15,712 nt of DNA, taken from positions 1 to 15,712 of the forward strand of contig JAIOJM010000192.1 in NCBI GenBank assembly GCA_019911785.1, in the 5' to 3' direction. This DNA is from Sulfuricella sp. GTDB taxonomy: Bacteria; Pseudomonadota; Gammaproteobacteria; Burkholderiales; Sulfuricellaceae. Shown in pieces: positions 7,720-15,712 of this stretch. Both the position numbers and the translations under genes were made by a program. The notes under the pieces were generated by a model, which saw nothing but the letters and a program-made list of their open reading frames with translations, searched no databases and was not told the DNA's origin. How positions within the stretch are numbered: the stretch's first letter is position 1; every line of letters begins with the position of its first letter.

Positions 7720-7860
7720 TTATTTCAACGTCGTCAGATAGGCGGCAAACTCCTCGCGCAAATCCTCATGTTTCAGGCCAAATGCCACCTGTGCCTTGAG
7801 GTAACCCAGCTTTGAGCCGCAATCGTAACGCGTGCCGTTGAAGCGATAGGCCAGCAGCTT
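7720..7860 (-). pseudogene. galU: 3' fragment of galU
   Basis: The last 46 or so codons of galU, from [17 protein letters not shown] to the TAA stop at 7720-7722. Five of six substitutions against the intact gene are silent; the other changes YLATLK to YLTTLK. The catalytic N-terminal half is absent and no start codon or ribosome site precedes it, so it is a gene remnant. Upstream homology ends at 7860 in the sequence AGCTTATATATCG. Confidence 0.92.
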
Positions 7861-8033
7861 ATATATCGAGTCACCCAATCCATTATAGTTTCGACGATTG
7901 TTCCGATGCCGATCAACCTGAAATGGATGGAAGGGCAACGGCATACAGCCAGGACAAATCTGAGGGGGCCAAATTAATCAGGCGTGAAACCGGCTGATGA
8001 CTGAACGACTGGAGGTTTGCGCAAAAGGGTCCG
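7861..8033. other. Intergenic sequence without a recognisable gene
   Basis: Between the duplicated fragment and the stem-loop beyond the pentapeptide gene there is no supported frame on either strand. Short frames read through it but have no ribosome site or family motif. It may be residual flanking DNA from whatever event deposited the duplicated fragment. I could not match its ends to an insertion sequence by eye. Confidence 0.5.
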
Positions 8034-8054
8034 CAGCACGATTGCTTCGTGCTG
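8034..8054 (-). terminator. Possible terminator stem-loop after the pentapeptide gene
   Basis: CAGCACGA (8034-8041) pairs perfectly with TCGTGCTG (8047-8054) around a 5-nt loop, 12 bp beyond the pentapeptide stop codon. No U-tract follows directly on the minus strand; the nearest T run is about 8 nt further on. It may be a weak terminator or an mRNA 3'-end stabiliser. Confidence 0.4.
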
Positions 8055-8066
8055 TTATCTACTGCT

Positions 8067-8687
8067 TCATTGGCACTTTCCCATCGAACCGCTGGCGCAG
8101 GTGCGGCCATCGGTCCAGATGGCTCGCTTGAACAATGCGCCATGGAAGAAGGCATCATTCAGGCTGGCGCCGGTCAGGTCGGCCAGTTTAAGGTTGGCCA
8201 TTCCGAGCCGAGCCGAAACAAGGCGGGCTGAGCGCAGGTTCGCACTTTCCAGATCGGCGCCAGAGAGGTCGGCGCGCTCCAGGTTGGCGTTCTCCAGATT
8301 GGCTTGTTCCAGGTCGGCCAGCTTTAGATCAGATTTCACCATGCTGGCGTGTCTGAGGTTGGCTTGCTCAAGATTGGCATTCTCGAGGTCGGCGTTGCCG
8401 AGATCGGCCCCTTCCAGGTTGGCTTGTCTCAGAATGGCGTTACGAAAGCTGGCGTATTTCAGCTTGGCGCCCTTGAGATTTGCGCCCTTGAGATTTGCGC
8501 CGCTCATATCTGCCCATTCGAGGCTTGCCCCCTCGAAGTTGGCCCCTTCGAGATTCTTGCCTTGCCACTTGGCCCAGTTCAGCGTCATGCCGGCGCACTG
8601 CGCGCCCGGAGCAGGCTGGCAATCGGCAGCGTGGGAAGAAGCTGCGCAAAAGCCTATGAGCAGAAATGCAATGCCGAATTTATTCAT
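8067..8687 (-). CDS. Secreted pentapeptide-repeat protein
   Basis: 206 residues from ATG 8687, preceded by GAGAGA. An upstream in-frame ATG at 8702 overlaps the transporter stop as ATGA and would add five residues. Residues 1-20 (MNKFGIAFLLIGFCAASSHA) are a Sec signal peptide with cleavage after SHA. Residues about 45-189 are some 29 tandem A(N/D)LxxA-type pentapeptides, predicting a right-handed quadrilateral beta-helix. Cys23/Cys31 before the helix and Cys197/Cys205 after it could form capping disulfides, fitting a periplasmic location. It ends the transporter gene set. Pentapeptide proteins vary widely in role and no partner can be named; a scaffold or envelope role next to the transporter is inferred. 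There is no sign of the Qnr/MfpA cytoplasmic type because of the signal peptide. Confidence 0.88.
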   Translation of the reverse strand: MNKFGIAFLLIGFCAASSHAADCQPAPGAQCAGMTLNWAKWQGKNLEGANFEGASLEWADMSGANLKGANLKGAKLKYASFRNAILRQANLEGADLGNADLENANLEQANLRHASMVKSDLKLADLEQANLENANLERADLSGADLESANLRSARLVSARLGMANLKLADLTGASLNDAFFHGALFKRAIWTDGRTCASGSMGKCQ

Positions 8688-8698
8688 GACTGTCTCTC

Positions 8699-10039
8699 TC
8701 ATAGATAGCGTAGATAAAGGTAAACGCTGGATACCGCTACGCTGGCCAGCATCAGCGGGAAAGCCAGCAGCATGAAGGGCAGGAAGCGGATCGGCTGGCC
8801 GGCGCGCTCGGCGAAACCGGCAACCACCAGGTTGGCGCTTGCCCCGACCAGGCTGCCGTTGCCGCCCAGGCAGGCGCCCAGCGCCAGCGACCACCACAGG
8901 GTGCGGAGTTGTTCCGCGCTGAACACCGCCCCCATTTTCTGGATGACGGGAATCATGGTGGCGACGAAGGGGATGTTGTCGACGACGGCGGAAAATATCG
9001 CCGATGCCCACAGGATGGTTATGGCGGTAGTGGGGAAATCGCCGCCGGTCAGTTCCAGGAGCTTCCCGGCCAGGAGATCGAGCGCGCCGGCCTTTTCCAC
9101 CCCGGCCACCACTACGAACAGGCCGACGAAAAAGAAGATCGTCACCCATTCCACTTCGCTCCAGGTGCGATGCGTCTCGTGGGACTGCTCTTCCGAGCCT
9201 TTCCCGGAAACGCGCAACAAAAGCAGGAATGCGGCACCGAACATGGCGATGGTGCCGGGTTGCTGGCCGATGTGGTGAGCCATGACGAAGCCGGCGATGA
9301 CCAGCCCGATCACCGCGAGGGATTGCTTGAGCAGGAGGGGATCGGTAATTGCCGCCCTGGCTTCGAATGCCATCACTTGCGCCCGGTCTTCCGGCGTCGC
9401 GCGCATTTTGCGGCCCCAGATCAGGTAGATCGGGAGCAGGGTGAGGGCGAAGACGATGGCCGCGATCGGCGCCAGATTCACCACGAAATCGGTGAAGGTC
9501 AGTCCGACCGCCGAGCCGATCATGATGTTGGGCGGATCGCCGATCAGTGTGGCGGTGCCGCCGATGTTGGAGGCGAAAATAATGGAGAACAGATAGGGAT
9601 AGGGAGACACCCTGAGGGAATCGGTGATGAGCAGGGCGACAGGTACGACCAGGAGCACTGTGGTGACGTTGTCGAGCAGAGCGGAAAAAACTGCGGTGAT
9701 CATGGAGAGCATCACCAGCAGACCCCATGGATCGGCCTTCACCCATTTGGCCACGATGATGGCAACGTACTGGAACACGCCGCTCTTCTGGGTGATCGCC
9801 ACCAGCACCATCATCCCGGTGAGCAGGCTGATGGTGTTGAAGTCGATGCCGGCGACGGCCTCGCTCTGTTGCAGCACGCCGGAGAAAATCATCAGCCCGG
9901 CGCCCAGTAAGGCGACGATGGACCGGTTGATCTTTTCGGTGACGATGGCGGCGTAAGTCAGCATGAACACGACGAGCGAAACCGCCAGCGGACTGAGCCC
10001 CAGGAAAACCTGGGTGGCGGTGGAAGCGGTGCCGTGCAT
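8699..10039 (-). CDS. ArsB/NhaD-superfamily ion transporter
   Basis: 446 residues with about 11-12 membrane segments. It begins one base after the CBS gene stop (TGAAATG), so the two are translationally coupled. The ion-transporter superfamily pattern is present twice. In the N-terminal half there is FNTISLLTGMMVLVA, then FSALLDNVTTVLLVVPVALL and NIGGTATLIGDPPNIMIGSA. In the C-terminal half there is FSAVVDNIPFVATMIPVI, then LGACLGGNGSLVGASANLVVAG. The paired DN(V/I) and GDPPN/GASAN motifs are typical of ArsB/NhaD/P-protein transporters. The substrate could be Na+/H+, arsenite or an organic anion. No arsenic genes are nearby, so I do not call it arsB, and NhaD proper has features I cannot confirm here. 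Confidence 0.85.
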   Translation of the reverse strand: MHGTASTATQVFLGLSPLAVSLVVFMLTYAAIVTEKINRSIVALLGAGLMIFSGVLQQSEAVAGIDFNTISLLTGMMVLVAITQKSGVFQYVAIIVAKWVKADPWGLLVMLSMITAVFSALLDNVTTVLLVVPVALLITDSLRVSPYPYLFSIIFASNIGGTATLIGDPPNIMIGSAVGLTFTDFVVNLAPIAAIVFALTLLPIYLIWGRKMRATPEDRAQVMAFEARAAITDPLLLKQSLAVIGLVIAGFVMAHHIGQQPGTIAMFGAAFLLLLRVSGKGSEEQSHETHRTWSEVEWVTIFFFVGLFVVVAGVEKAGALDLLAGKLLELTGGDFPTTAITILWASAIFSAVVDNIPFVATMIPVIQKMGAVFSAEQLRTLWWSLALGACLGGNGSLVGASANLVVAGFAERAGQPIRFLPFMLLAFPLMLASVAVSSVYLYLRYL

Positions 10040-10040
10040 T

Positions 10041-10502
10041 TCAGAGCCCCGCTTGTTGCATCAGATAGGTGAGCACGATGCGCCGGCTCAGCATGCCGCG
10101 CAGCTTGCCGTCCTTGCCGATTACCGGCAGCGGGGAGGTGCTTTGGCTGAGCAGCAGTGCCGCCTCCAGAATAGGGCAATCCTCTTCCAGAACCGGTACG
10201 TTCTTATTGGCGAATTCGCCTACGGTACGATGCTCCAGGTCATGCAGGCGGGAAGACAGCAGCCGGGTGGCGTCGCCGGCAAATTTCAGGTCTGACAGGC
10301 CATGCTCGACCCGTGCGCTAACCGGAATCAGCTCGGAAAGGATGGTCTGGGTACTGACGATACCGGCGAATCTGCCGGTGTTATCGCACAGGGGTACGTG
10401 ATTGATGTGCTTTTCCAGCATCAGCTTGAGGGCGTCAAGCAAGCTGGATTCCGGGCGTATCCCGATGGTTGGGGGGCAATAGGGAATGGATTGAATGCTC
10501 AT
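10041..10502 (-). CDS. Two-CBS-domain protein
   Basis: 153 residues, ATG start after GGAAAACC. Two CBS domains make up nearly the whole protein: the first at about 10-62 (IRPESSLLDALKLMLEKHIN, VPLCDNTGRFAGIVST) and the second at about 92-150 (VGEFANKNVPVLEEDCPILE, PLPVIGKDGKLRGMLSRRIV). Such CBS pairs bind adenosine nucleotides and regulate partner proteins. Being coupled to the transporter gene with a 1-bp gap, it probably gates or tunes that transporter according to energy state; this is inference from context. No catalytic domain or signal peptide is visible, so it should be cytoplasmic. Confidence 0.88.
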   Translation of the reverse strand: MSIQSIPYCPPTIGIRPESSLLDALKLMLEKHINHVPLCDNTGRFAGIVSTQTILSELIPVSARVEHGLSDLKFAGDATRLLSSRLHDLEHRTVGEFANKNVPVLEEDCPILEAALLLSQSTSPLPVIGKDGKLRGMLSRRIVLTYLMQQAGL

Positions 10503-10542
10503 AATGGTTTTCCGGGTGTGCGGCGATGTTCTGGAGTTATCG

Positions 10543-10947
10543 CTAACGGCGATCCAGGTATTCGTCGGCAGGCTCTATGGTGGCTCTGTGCTCCGGGGTG
10601 TGCGCACTGCTCAGGTATATCGAGCGTATGCGCTGTTCGCGGGTGGGCGCTCGGAGGTTTTCAAGCAGGCATGATTCGCAGTGGTAGATCAGTGCCCGCT
10701 TGATTTTCTGCAGCAAGGAATTGTCGAGATGGTATCCATGGTTCACTAACCGATTTTCCAGTGCTTCCAGTGTGTGGTGGCTCAGGTCGTAGCGCACAGA
10801 TAAGCAGCCACCTTCGGTATCGACAATCGCCTCCAGCTGCGCCATCGAGCCAAGCAGTTTCATGGCGCTGGACAGGTTGGGTGGCGGCAGGCTGGAAAAG
10901 CAGATGCGACGGACTTTTTGCAATGCCGGGTGGGCGGTTTTTTCCAT
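10543..10947 (-). CDS. Small HMA-like protein with a C-terminal CxxC motif, function unknown
   Basis: 134 residues, ATG start directly after a strong GGGAGG ribosome site. Residues 10-75 alternate as strand-helix-strand-strand-helix (KVRRICFSSL, LSSAMKLLGSM, LEAIVDTEGGCLSVRYD, LSHHTLEALENRLVNHGYHLD), like the ferredoxin-like fold of heavy-metal-associated domains. It lacks the usual CxxC in the first loop (SLPPPNLSS instead). A separate CxxC (HCESC, Cys90 and Cys93) follows in a helix. The last 35 residues are polar, perhaps disordered. It begins the transporter gene set, 40 bp before the CBS gene, so metal or redox sensing linked to the transporter is possible. I do not recognise a named family. 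Confidence 0.7.
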   Translation of the reverse strand: MEKTAHPALQKVRRICFSSLPPPNLSSAMKLLGSMAQLEAIVDTEGGCLSVRYDLSHHTLEALENRLVNHGYHLDNSLLQKIKRALIYHCESCLLENLRAPTREQRIRSIYLSSAHTPEHRATIEPADEYLDRR

Positions 10948-10967
10948 CTAACCTCCCGTGATTCGTA

Positions 10968-10984
10968 GGGCCAAAATTTGGCCC
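10968..10984. promoter_or_regulatory. 17-bp palindrome upstream of the HMA-like gene
   Basis: GGGCCAAA-A-TTTGGCCC is a perfect inverted repeat with a single central base, ending 21 bp before the ATG of the HMA-like gene. It could be an operator or an mRNA hairpin that affects the adjacent ribosome site. Confidence 0.45.
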
Positions 10985-10997
10985 GGGAAAGAGCTGT

Positions 10998-11016
10998 GGC
11001 CATTGTTTCAATGGCC
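10998..11016. promoter_or_regulatory. 8+3+8 inverted repeat upstream of the HMA-like gene
   Basis: GGCCATTG (10998-11005) and CAATGGCC (11009-11016) are perfect complements around TTT. It lies 13 bp upstream of the 17-bp palindrome. No U-tract follows, so it is not a typical terminator for the response regulator gene; an operator or leader hairpin is more likely. Confidence 0.4.
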
Positions 11017-11072
11017 GTCACCGATGCCTAATGATAGTTCCGTGAAGGGGGTGAGAAAATCCGGGCGAGCAC

Positions 11073-11102
11073 GTAAGCGATACCCGTAAGGGAATCACTT
11101 AC
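11073..11102. promoter_or_regulatory. GTAAG-box cluster, candidate response-regulator binding site
   Basis: GTAAGCGAT (11073-11081) and ATCACTTAC (11094-11102) form an inverted repeat with one mismatch, and a third GTAAG lies at 11086-11090. The cluster is between the response regulator stop and the HMA-like gene. A possible -10 box TATCAT on the minus strand (11036-11031) would put the cluster near -60, a common activator position for FixJ-type regulators. Binding by the adjacent regulator is inferred. Confidence 0.4.
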
Positions 11103-11128
11103 TTCGAGGAGGAGACAAGGAGAACAGG

Positions 11129-11743
11129 CTAGCTGCTGTTTTTTCTGAGGCTGAGCACTAGGCGGATCAGTTCGGGCAAGCTGTGTGTCTTCATTTTTTC
11201 CATCATGCGCGCCTTGTAGACTTCCACCGTGCGCGGGCTGATGCCAAGCTGCCGGGCGATTTCCCGGTTGGGTTCGCCGAGGGTGACTTTTTCCATAACT
11301 TCGCGTTCGCGGGCCGTGAGTCGGGCCATCCGATCCATGATCTCCTGCGTGGTTGCCGCTTCGTCACGTTGATGAGCGCTGCGTTCCAGCGCATCGGTGA
11401 TGGTCGCGATCAGCATCCGGTCGTCCAGCGGCTTCTCGAGAAAATCGGCTGCGCCGGCTTTTAGTGCGGCACGTGCCGCCGCCACATCGCCATGGCCGGT
11501 GATGAAAATAATCGGCAGGGATATCTGGCGCGAAATCAGTCGCTGTTGCAGCTCCAGGCCATTCATTCCAGCCATGCGGATATCCAGCAGCAGGCAGCCA
11601 TGCCATTCGGGCTGGCAGGCCGAGAGAAAATCTTCTGCCGAAGCGAAGCTGCGGATCGCATAGCCTTTCAGTCCTAGCAGCAGGGCAAGCGAATCTCTGA
11701 CGGACGCATCGTCGTCCACAATGAAAATCGTCGGTTCAGTCAT
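11129..11743 (-). CDS. FixJ-type two-component response regulator
   Basis: 204 residues, ATG start after AGGAAACC, overlapping the kinase gene by 8 bp. The receiver domain (1-120) has the acidic pocket DDD (10-12), phospho-acceptor Asp54 in LLLDIRMAGMNG, Thr82 in FITGHGD and Lys104 in FLEKPLDD. A LuxR-type helix-turn-helix follows: LTAREREVM (142-150), NREIARQLGISPRTVEVYKA (159-178). FLEKP and TGHGDV are typical of the FixJ/NarL-like FixJ branch. It should be phosphorylated by the preceding kinase and then activate transcription. The likely target is the transporter gene set immediately downstream, where GTAAG boxes occur. The stimulus is unknown. Confidence 0.93.
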   Translation of the reverse strand: MTEPTIFIVDDDASVRDSLALLLGLKGYAIRSFASAEDFLSACQPEWHGCLLLDIRMAGMNGLELQQRLISRQISLPIIFITGHGDVAAARAALKAGAADFLEKPLDDRMLIATITDALERSAHQRDEAATTQEIMDRMARLTAREREVMEKVTLGEPNREIARQLGISPRTVEVYKARMMEKMKTHSLPELIRLVLSLRKNSS

Positions 11744-13322
11744 GGTTTCCTGTCGATGTGCTCACCGGCACGCTGAAGCAAAAGCGTGCGCCGCCCGCAA
11801 ATGATTTGTCCAGCCATATCTTTCCATGATTGGCTTCAACCAGGGAACGGCTGATCGCCAGTCCTAGTCCGGTGCCGTCTATCTTGCCGGTGGTGAAGGG
11901 TTCGAAAACCTGTGGCTGCATTTCTGACGTGATGCCGGGGCCGGTGTCGGAGGTACAGATGCAAATTTCATCCGCAGAAAATACTGAGGCATCGATGATG
12001 ATCTCCCGGCGAGCGCTCCGGGCTCCGGCAATGGCATCGATCGAATTGTATACCAGGTTGTGGAGCACGGTTTCCATCTGTACCCGGTCCACCCGAATAT
12101 CGGGCAGTTTTTGAGGACAGGAAATGCGGACCGAAATGTTGTGCCGCTCCGCACGATTCAGCAGCGGGGCGATGCCTTCCTGCAGAAAGGCCGGTATGGA
12201 TATCTGTTGGCGTTGAACAATGCCCCCGCGATAGAAATTGCGCAAGCGGTGGACTACTTGCCCGGCACGGCGGGCTTCGTCAACGGCCTTTCCCATTGTG
12301 CCTGTCAGCAGGGTGTGCTGGATTTCCGGCTGGGTGAGCAAGAGCTGGCAGGAATGAAGATAGCTGGTCAGCGCGGAAAGCGGCTGGTTCAGTTCATGCG
12401 CCAGCGCGGAAGTCATCTCGCCGGCAGCGGCAAAGCGCAGCGCGCGGTCCAGCTCGACTTGCTGCTCGCGTAGCCGGTCTTCCAGCAGACGGCGGCTGCT
12501 AACGGCCATGCCCAGAAAAAGGCCGGTGATTGCCAGGGCCAGCATGAGCAGCTGAAGCTCAATGACAGCAGCGGCTTTGTGGCCGCCGACCTGGACGGCA
12601 GCGATCAAGCCGAGTTGCGTTCCGAGAATGGCCAGGGTCGCACCCCGGATGCCGTGCCGCATGGTGATCCAGACAAGGGGGAGAAAGAGCAGGTAAAAAA
12701 ATTTGAACTCGTCAGTAAATTCAAGCCCGAAAATCACCCACAGCGCCAGTACTACGCTTGCGCCCTGGGCGGCGGTTTCCCTGGTCGGGCGCCAGCGGAT
12801 TGTCTTGAAAGGGGTGTGGGCGAGCAGCAGCGGAACGATCACCATGATGCCGATCACATCGCCCACCCAGAAACGCAGGATGCTGGGCAGGAGTTTATCC
12901 GGCGGTACCAGCCCGGCGAAGGCATAGATGGCGACATAGGCCAGGGCTGCCAGCAGCGCCCCGGCGAGTACCACTGCCAGAAACCATGACAGGTCGCGCA
13001 GGCTGCGGAACCTAGTGTCAAAGCGCAACGGTCCGAGGAGGAGGGCCGCGGCGCCGCTGTAGCAGGCCGTCAGTGCAAGCGAGGATGCCGCCAGATAGGC
13101 GAAGGGTGCTGGAATCTCGCGCACGAAAATTTCCGCCAGCAAGGCGGCGAAGAACAAGACCGGCCATTTTCCCAGTCCATGCAGCAGCAAAAATGTCAGG
13201 CTCAATCCGGGCGGCGGGTTCCAGGGCGTGATCGCGAGCGGCAGCAGCGGATGGATATAGCTTACCCAGTCCATGAAAACATAAAGGATCAGATAACCCG
13301 CGAAAAGCGGCCAGGATTTCAT
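11736..13322 (-). CDS. MASE1-type membrane sensor histidine kinase
   Basis: 528 residues from ATG 13322; a TTG just before it would add one Met. No clear ribosome site is seen, but a short upstream frame ends as TGATG over this start. Residues about 1-275 are a multi-span sensor of the MASE1 type (about eight helices; PWNPPPGLSLTFLLLHG and FWVGDVIGIMVIVPLLL are characteristic). A short linker leads to HisKA with the phospho-accepting His309 in SALAHELNQPLSAL, then the ATPase domain: N box LHNLVYNSIDAI, G1 DTGPG, F box FEPFTTGK, G2 GTGLGLAIS. The HELNQPL wording is shared with FixL/DctB-class kinases. There is no PAS domain, so the signal must be sensed in or near the membrane. Confidence 0.92.
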   Translation of the reverse strand: MKSWPLFAGYLILYVFMDWVSYIHPLLPLAITPWNPPPGLSLTFLLLHGLGKWPVLFFAALLAEIFVREIPAPFAYLAASSLALTACYSGAAALLLGPLRFDTRFRSLRDLSWFLAVVLAGALLAALAYVAIYAFAGLVPPDKLLPSILRFWVGDVIGIMVIVPLLLAHTPFKTIRWRPTRETAAQGASVVLALWVIFGLEFTDEFKFFYLLFLPLVWITMRHGIRGATLAILGTQLGLIAAVQVGGHKAAAVIELQLLMLALAITGLFLGMAVSSRRLLEDRLREQQVELDRALRFAAAGEMTSALAHELNQPLSALTSYLHSCQLLLTQPEIQHTLLTGTMGKAVDEARRAGQVVHRLRNFYRGGIVQRQQISIPAFLQEGIAPLLNRAERHNISVRISCPQKLPDIRVDRVQMETVLHNLVYNSIDAIAGARSARREIIIDASVFSADEICICTSDTGPGITSEMQPQVFEPFTTGKIDGTGLGLAISRSLVEANHGKIWLDKSFAGGARFCFSVPVSTSTGNHD

Positions 13323-13411
13323 CAAGAATCTGCCAGGTTGCTTAAACCTAGAAACCTCAGTTGACCGCTCGACTGAATATTTAACACCATGACTCCAATA
13401 AACTTCTTCAT
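13322..13411 (-). CDS. Possible 29-codon leader peptide overlapping the kinase start
   Basis: ATG 13411 opens a frame (MKKFIGVMVLNIQSSGQLRF, then LGLSNLADS) whose TGA stop overlaps the kinase ATG as TGATG. The arrangement is that of translational coupling, which would offset the poor ribosome site of the kinase gene. It crosses one arm of the inverted-repeat element. Its own ribosome site is weak and it has no known relatives that I recognise, so it may be chance. Confidence 0.25.
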   Translation of the reverse strand: MKKFIGVMVLNIQSSGQLRFLGLSNLADS

Positions 13412-13584
13412 GATTTACCGTTTCACCCGGTTGGTGAGTCCGCTACGGGGTGGATTGCACGGTTTTTGGGGCGCATGGCGGCGTTACAACTCCTTGGAAT
13501 GGAACAACCATTCCGCGTTGTTGTGCCTTGCCCTGCACCCCAAAAACCGCACACTCAACCCCGTCCAACTGAGGTTTCTAGGTT
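13345..13584. mobile_element. 240-bp nested inverted-repeat element, MITE-like
   Basis: Outer arms AACCTAGAAACCTCAGTTG (13345-13363) and its exact reverse complement (13566-13584) are 19 bp long. Inside, 13445-13475 pairs imperfectly with 13534-13564 (ACGGGGT/ACCCCGT; GCACGGTTTTTGGGGCGCA against TGCACCCCAAAAACCGCAC), and GGAATGG/CCATTCC (13496-13502, 13508-13514) caps the hairpin. About 80 bp of unpaired sequence sits on the left side only. There is no transposase frame. Size, terminal inverted repeats and lack of coding content fit a non-autonomous mobile element or palindromic repeat. The left arm ends 22 bp from the kinase start, so the kinase promoter lies within it or beyond it. Confidence 0.7.
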
Positions 13585-13657
13585 AAACAGGCTTCATTTT
13601 AACCCACCATGCAGTTCGCGCGCGTTGACCAAGCGAGTTTCAATGTTGTGGTGCAAT

Positions 13658-13684
13658 AAAAAAACCCCGCCGAAGCGGGGTTTT
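13658..13684 (-). terminator. Intrinsic terminator of the groES-groEL operon
   Basis: On the minus strand AAAACCCCGC pairs with GCGGGGTTTT around a TTCG tetraloop, followed by an unbroken run of seven T residues. It lies 28 bp after the groEL stop codon. The shape is a textbook rho-independent terminator. Confidence 0.95.
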
Positions 13685-13712
13685 CGTCTTACCGGGAAAG
13701 CCGGGGGCAAAA

Positions 13713-15712
<2,000 letters not shown>

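Larger units (their letters stand above)
7484..7860. repeat. Diverged second copy of the galU/HAD-phosphatase junction
   Basis: 377 bp matching 5504-5878 in the same orientation, offset by about 1980 bp. By manual alignment there are nine substitutions and one 2-bp insertion, about 97.5% identity. Seven substitutions are silent in the parent reading frames and two change an amino acid. Flanking sequence on each side is unrelated to the parent copy. Confidence 0.95.

Noticed and set aside
7861..8033. Possible insertion-sequence end near GGGGGCCAAATTAATC
   Set aside because: No matching terminal repeat, transposase fragment or target duplication could be found by eye.
8150..8560. Regularly repeated DNA that at first looks like a CRISPR or tandem repeat array
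   Set aside because: The 15-bp periodicity is the codon pattern of the pentapeptide repeats, and there are no uniform repeats with unique spacers.
8703..9746. Long frame upstream of and in phase with the pentapeptide protein, giving an apparent 559-residue product
   Set aside because: The upstream part lies in another frame of the transporter gene, is Arg/His/Pro-rich and has no family motif. The signal peptide at ATG 8687 marks the real start.
8699..10039. Calling the transporter arsB
   Set aside because: The superfamily is clear, but no arsenic regulator, reductase or ATPase lies nearby and the motifs do not separate arsenite from sodium or anion transport.
10998..11016. Intrinsic terminator for the kinase-regulator operon
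   Set aside because: The stem is perfect but no U-tract follows on the minus strand, and it is over 110 bp beyond the regulator stop.

Overview
The window looks like chromosomal DNA from a GC-rich proteobacterium, most likely a betaproteobacterium. The evidence is the GroEL/GroES sequences, the GalU and FixJ-type proteins, and the GC-rich codon use. I cannot name the genus from sequence alone. Every gene I can support is on the minus strand, so transcription runs from high to low coordinates.

Right end (13345-15712): the groES-groEL chaperonin operon. groES is cut by the right edge. A double-hairpin repeat lies between the two genes and a strong intrinsic terminator follows groEL. Next comes a 240-bp element made of nested inverted repeats, which supplies the whole upstream region of the following gene.

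Middle right (8067-13322): a MASE1-type membrane histidine kinase and an overlapping FixJ-type response regulator. After a 181-bp gap rich in palindromes comes a tightly packed set: a small HMA-like Cys-containing protein, a two-CBS-domain protein, an ArsB/NhaD-superfamily membrane transporter and a secreted pentapeptide-repeat protein. Three GTAAG boxes in the gap suggest that the regulator controls this set. Its substrate and signal are unknown.

Middle (7125-8066): no intact gene. It holds a 15-bp inverted-repeat element and a 377-bp near-copy of the galU 3' end/HAD phosphatase 5' end junction found 2 kb away. The copy's differences are mostly silent, so it looks like a relic of a once-functional second operon or allele.

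Left (1-7190): one compact operon, marR-galU-(HAD phosphatase::glycerate kinase)-GT-TM-helix channel-gpgS-lipoprotein. A good promoter precedes marR, with a perfect TTTGTACAAA palindrome in its spacer. The enzymes fit synthesis of glucosylglycerate (or a close relative). GalU makes UDP-glucose, the GpgS-like enzyme adds glucose to 3-phosphoglycerate, and the HAD domain removes the phosphate. The second, mannosylglycerate-synthase-like enzyme may glycosylate free glycerate directly. The fused kinase can return glycerate to glycolysis, and the MscS-related membrane protein could release solute or sense osmotic stress. I regard this osmolyte operon, with its phosphatase-kinase fusion and two glycosyltransferases, as the most interesting system in the window.
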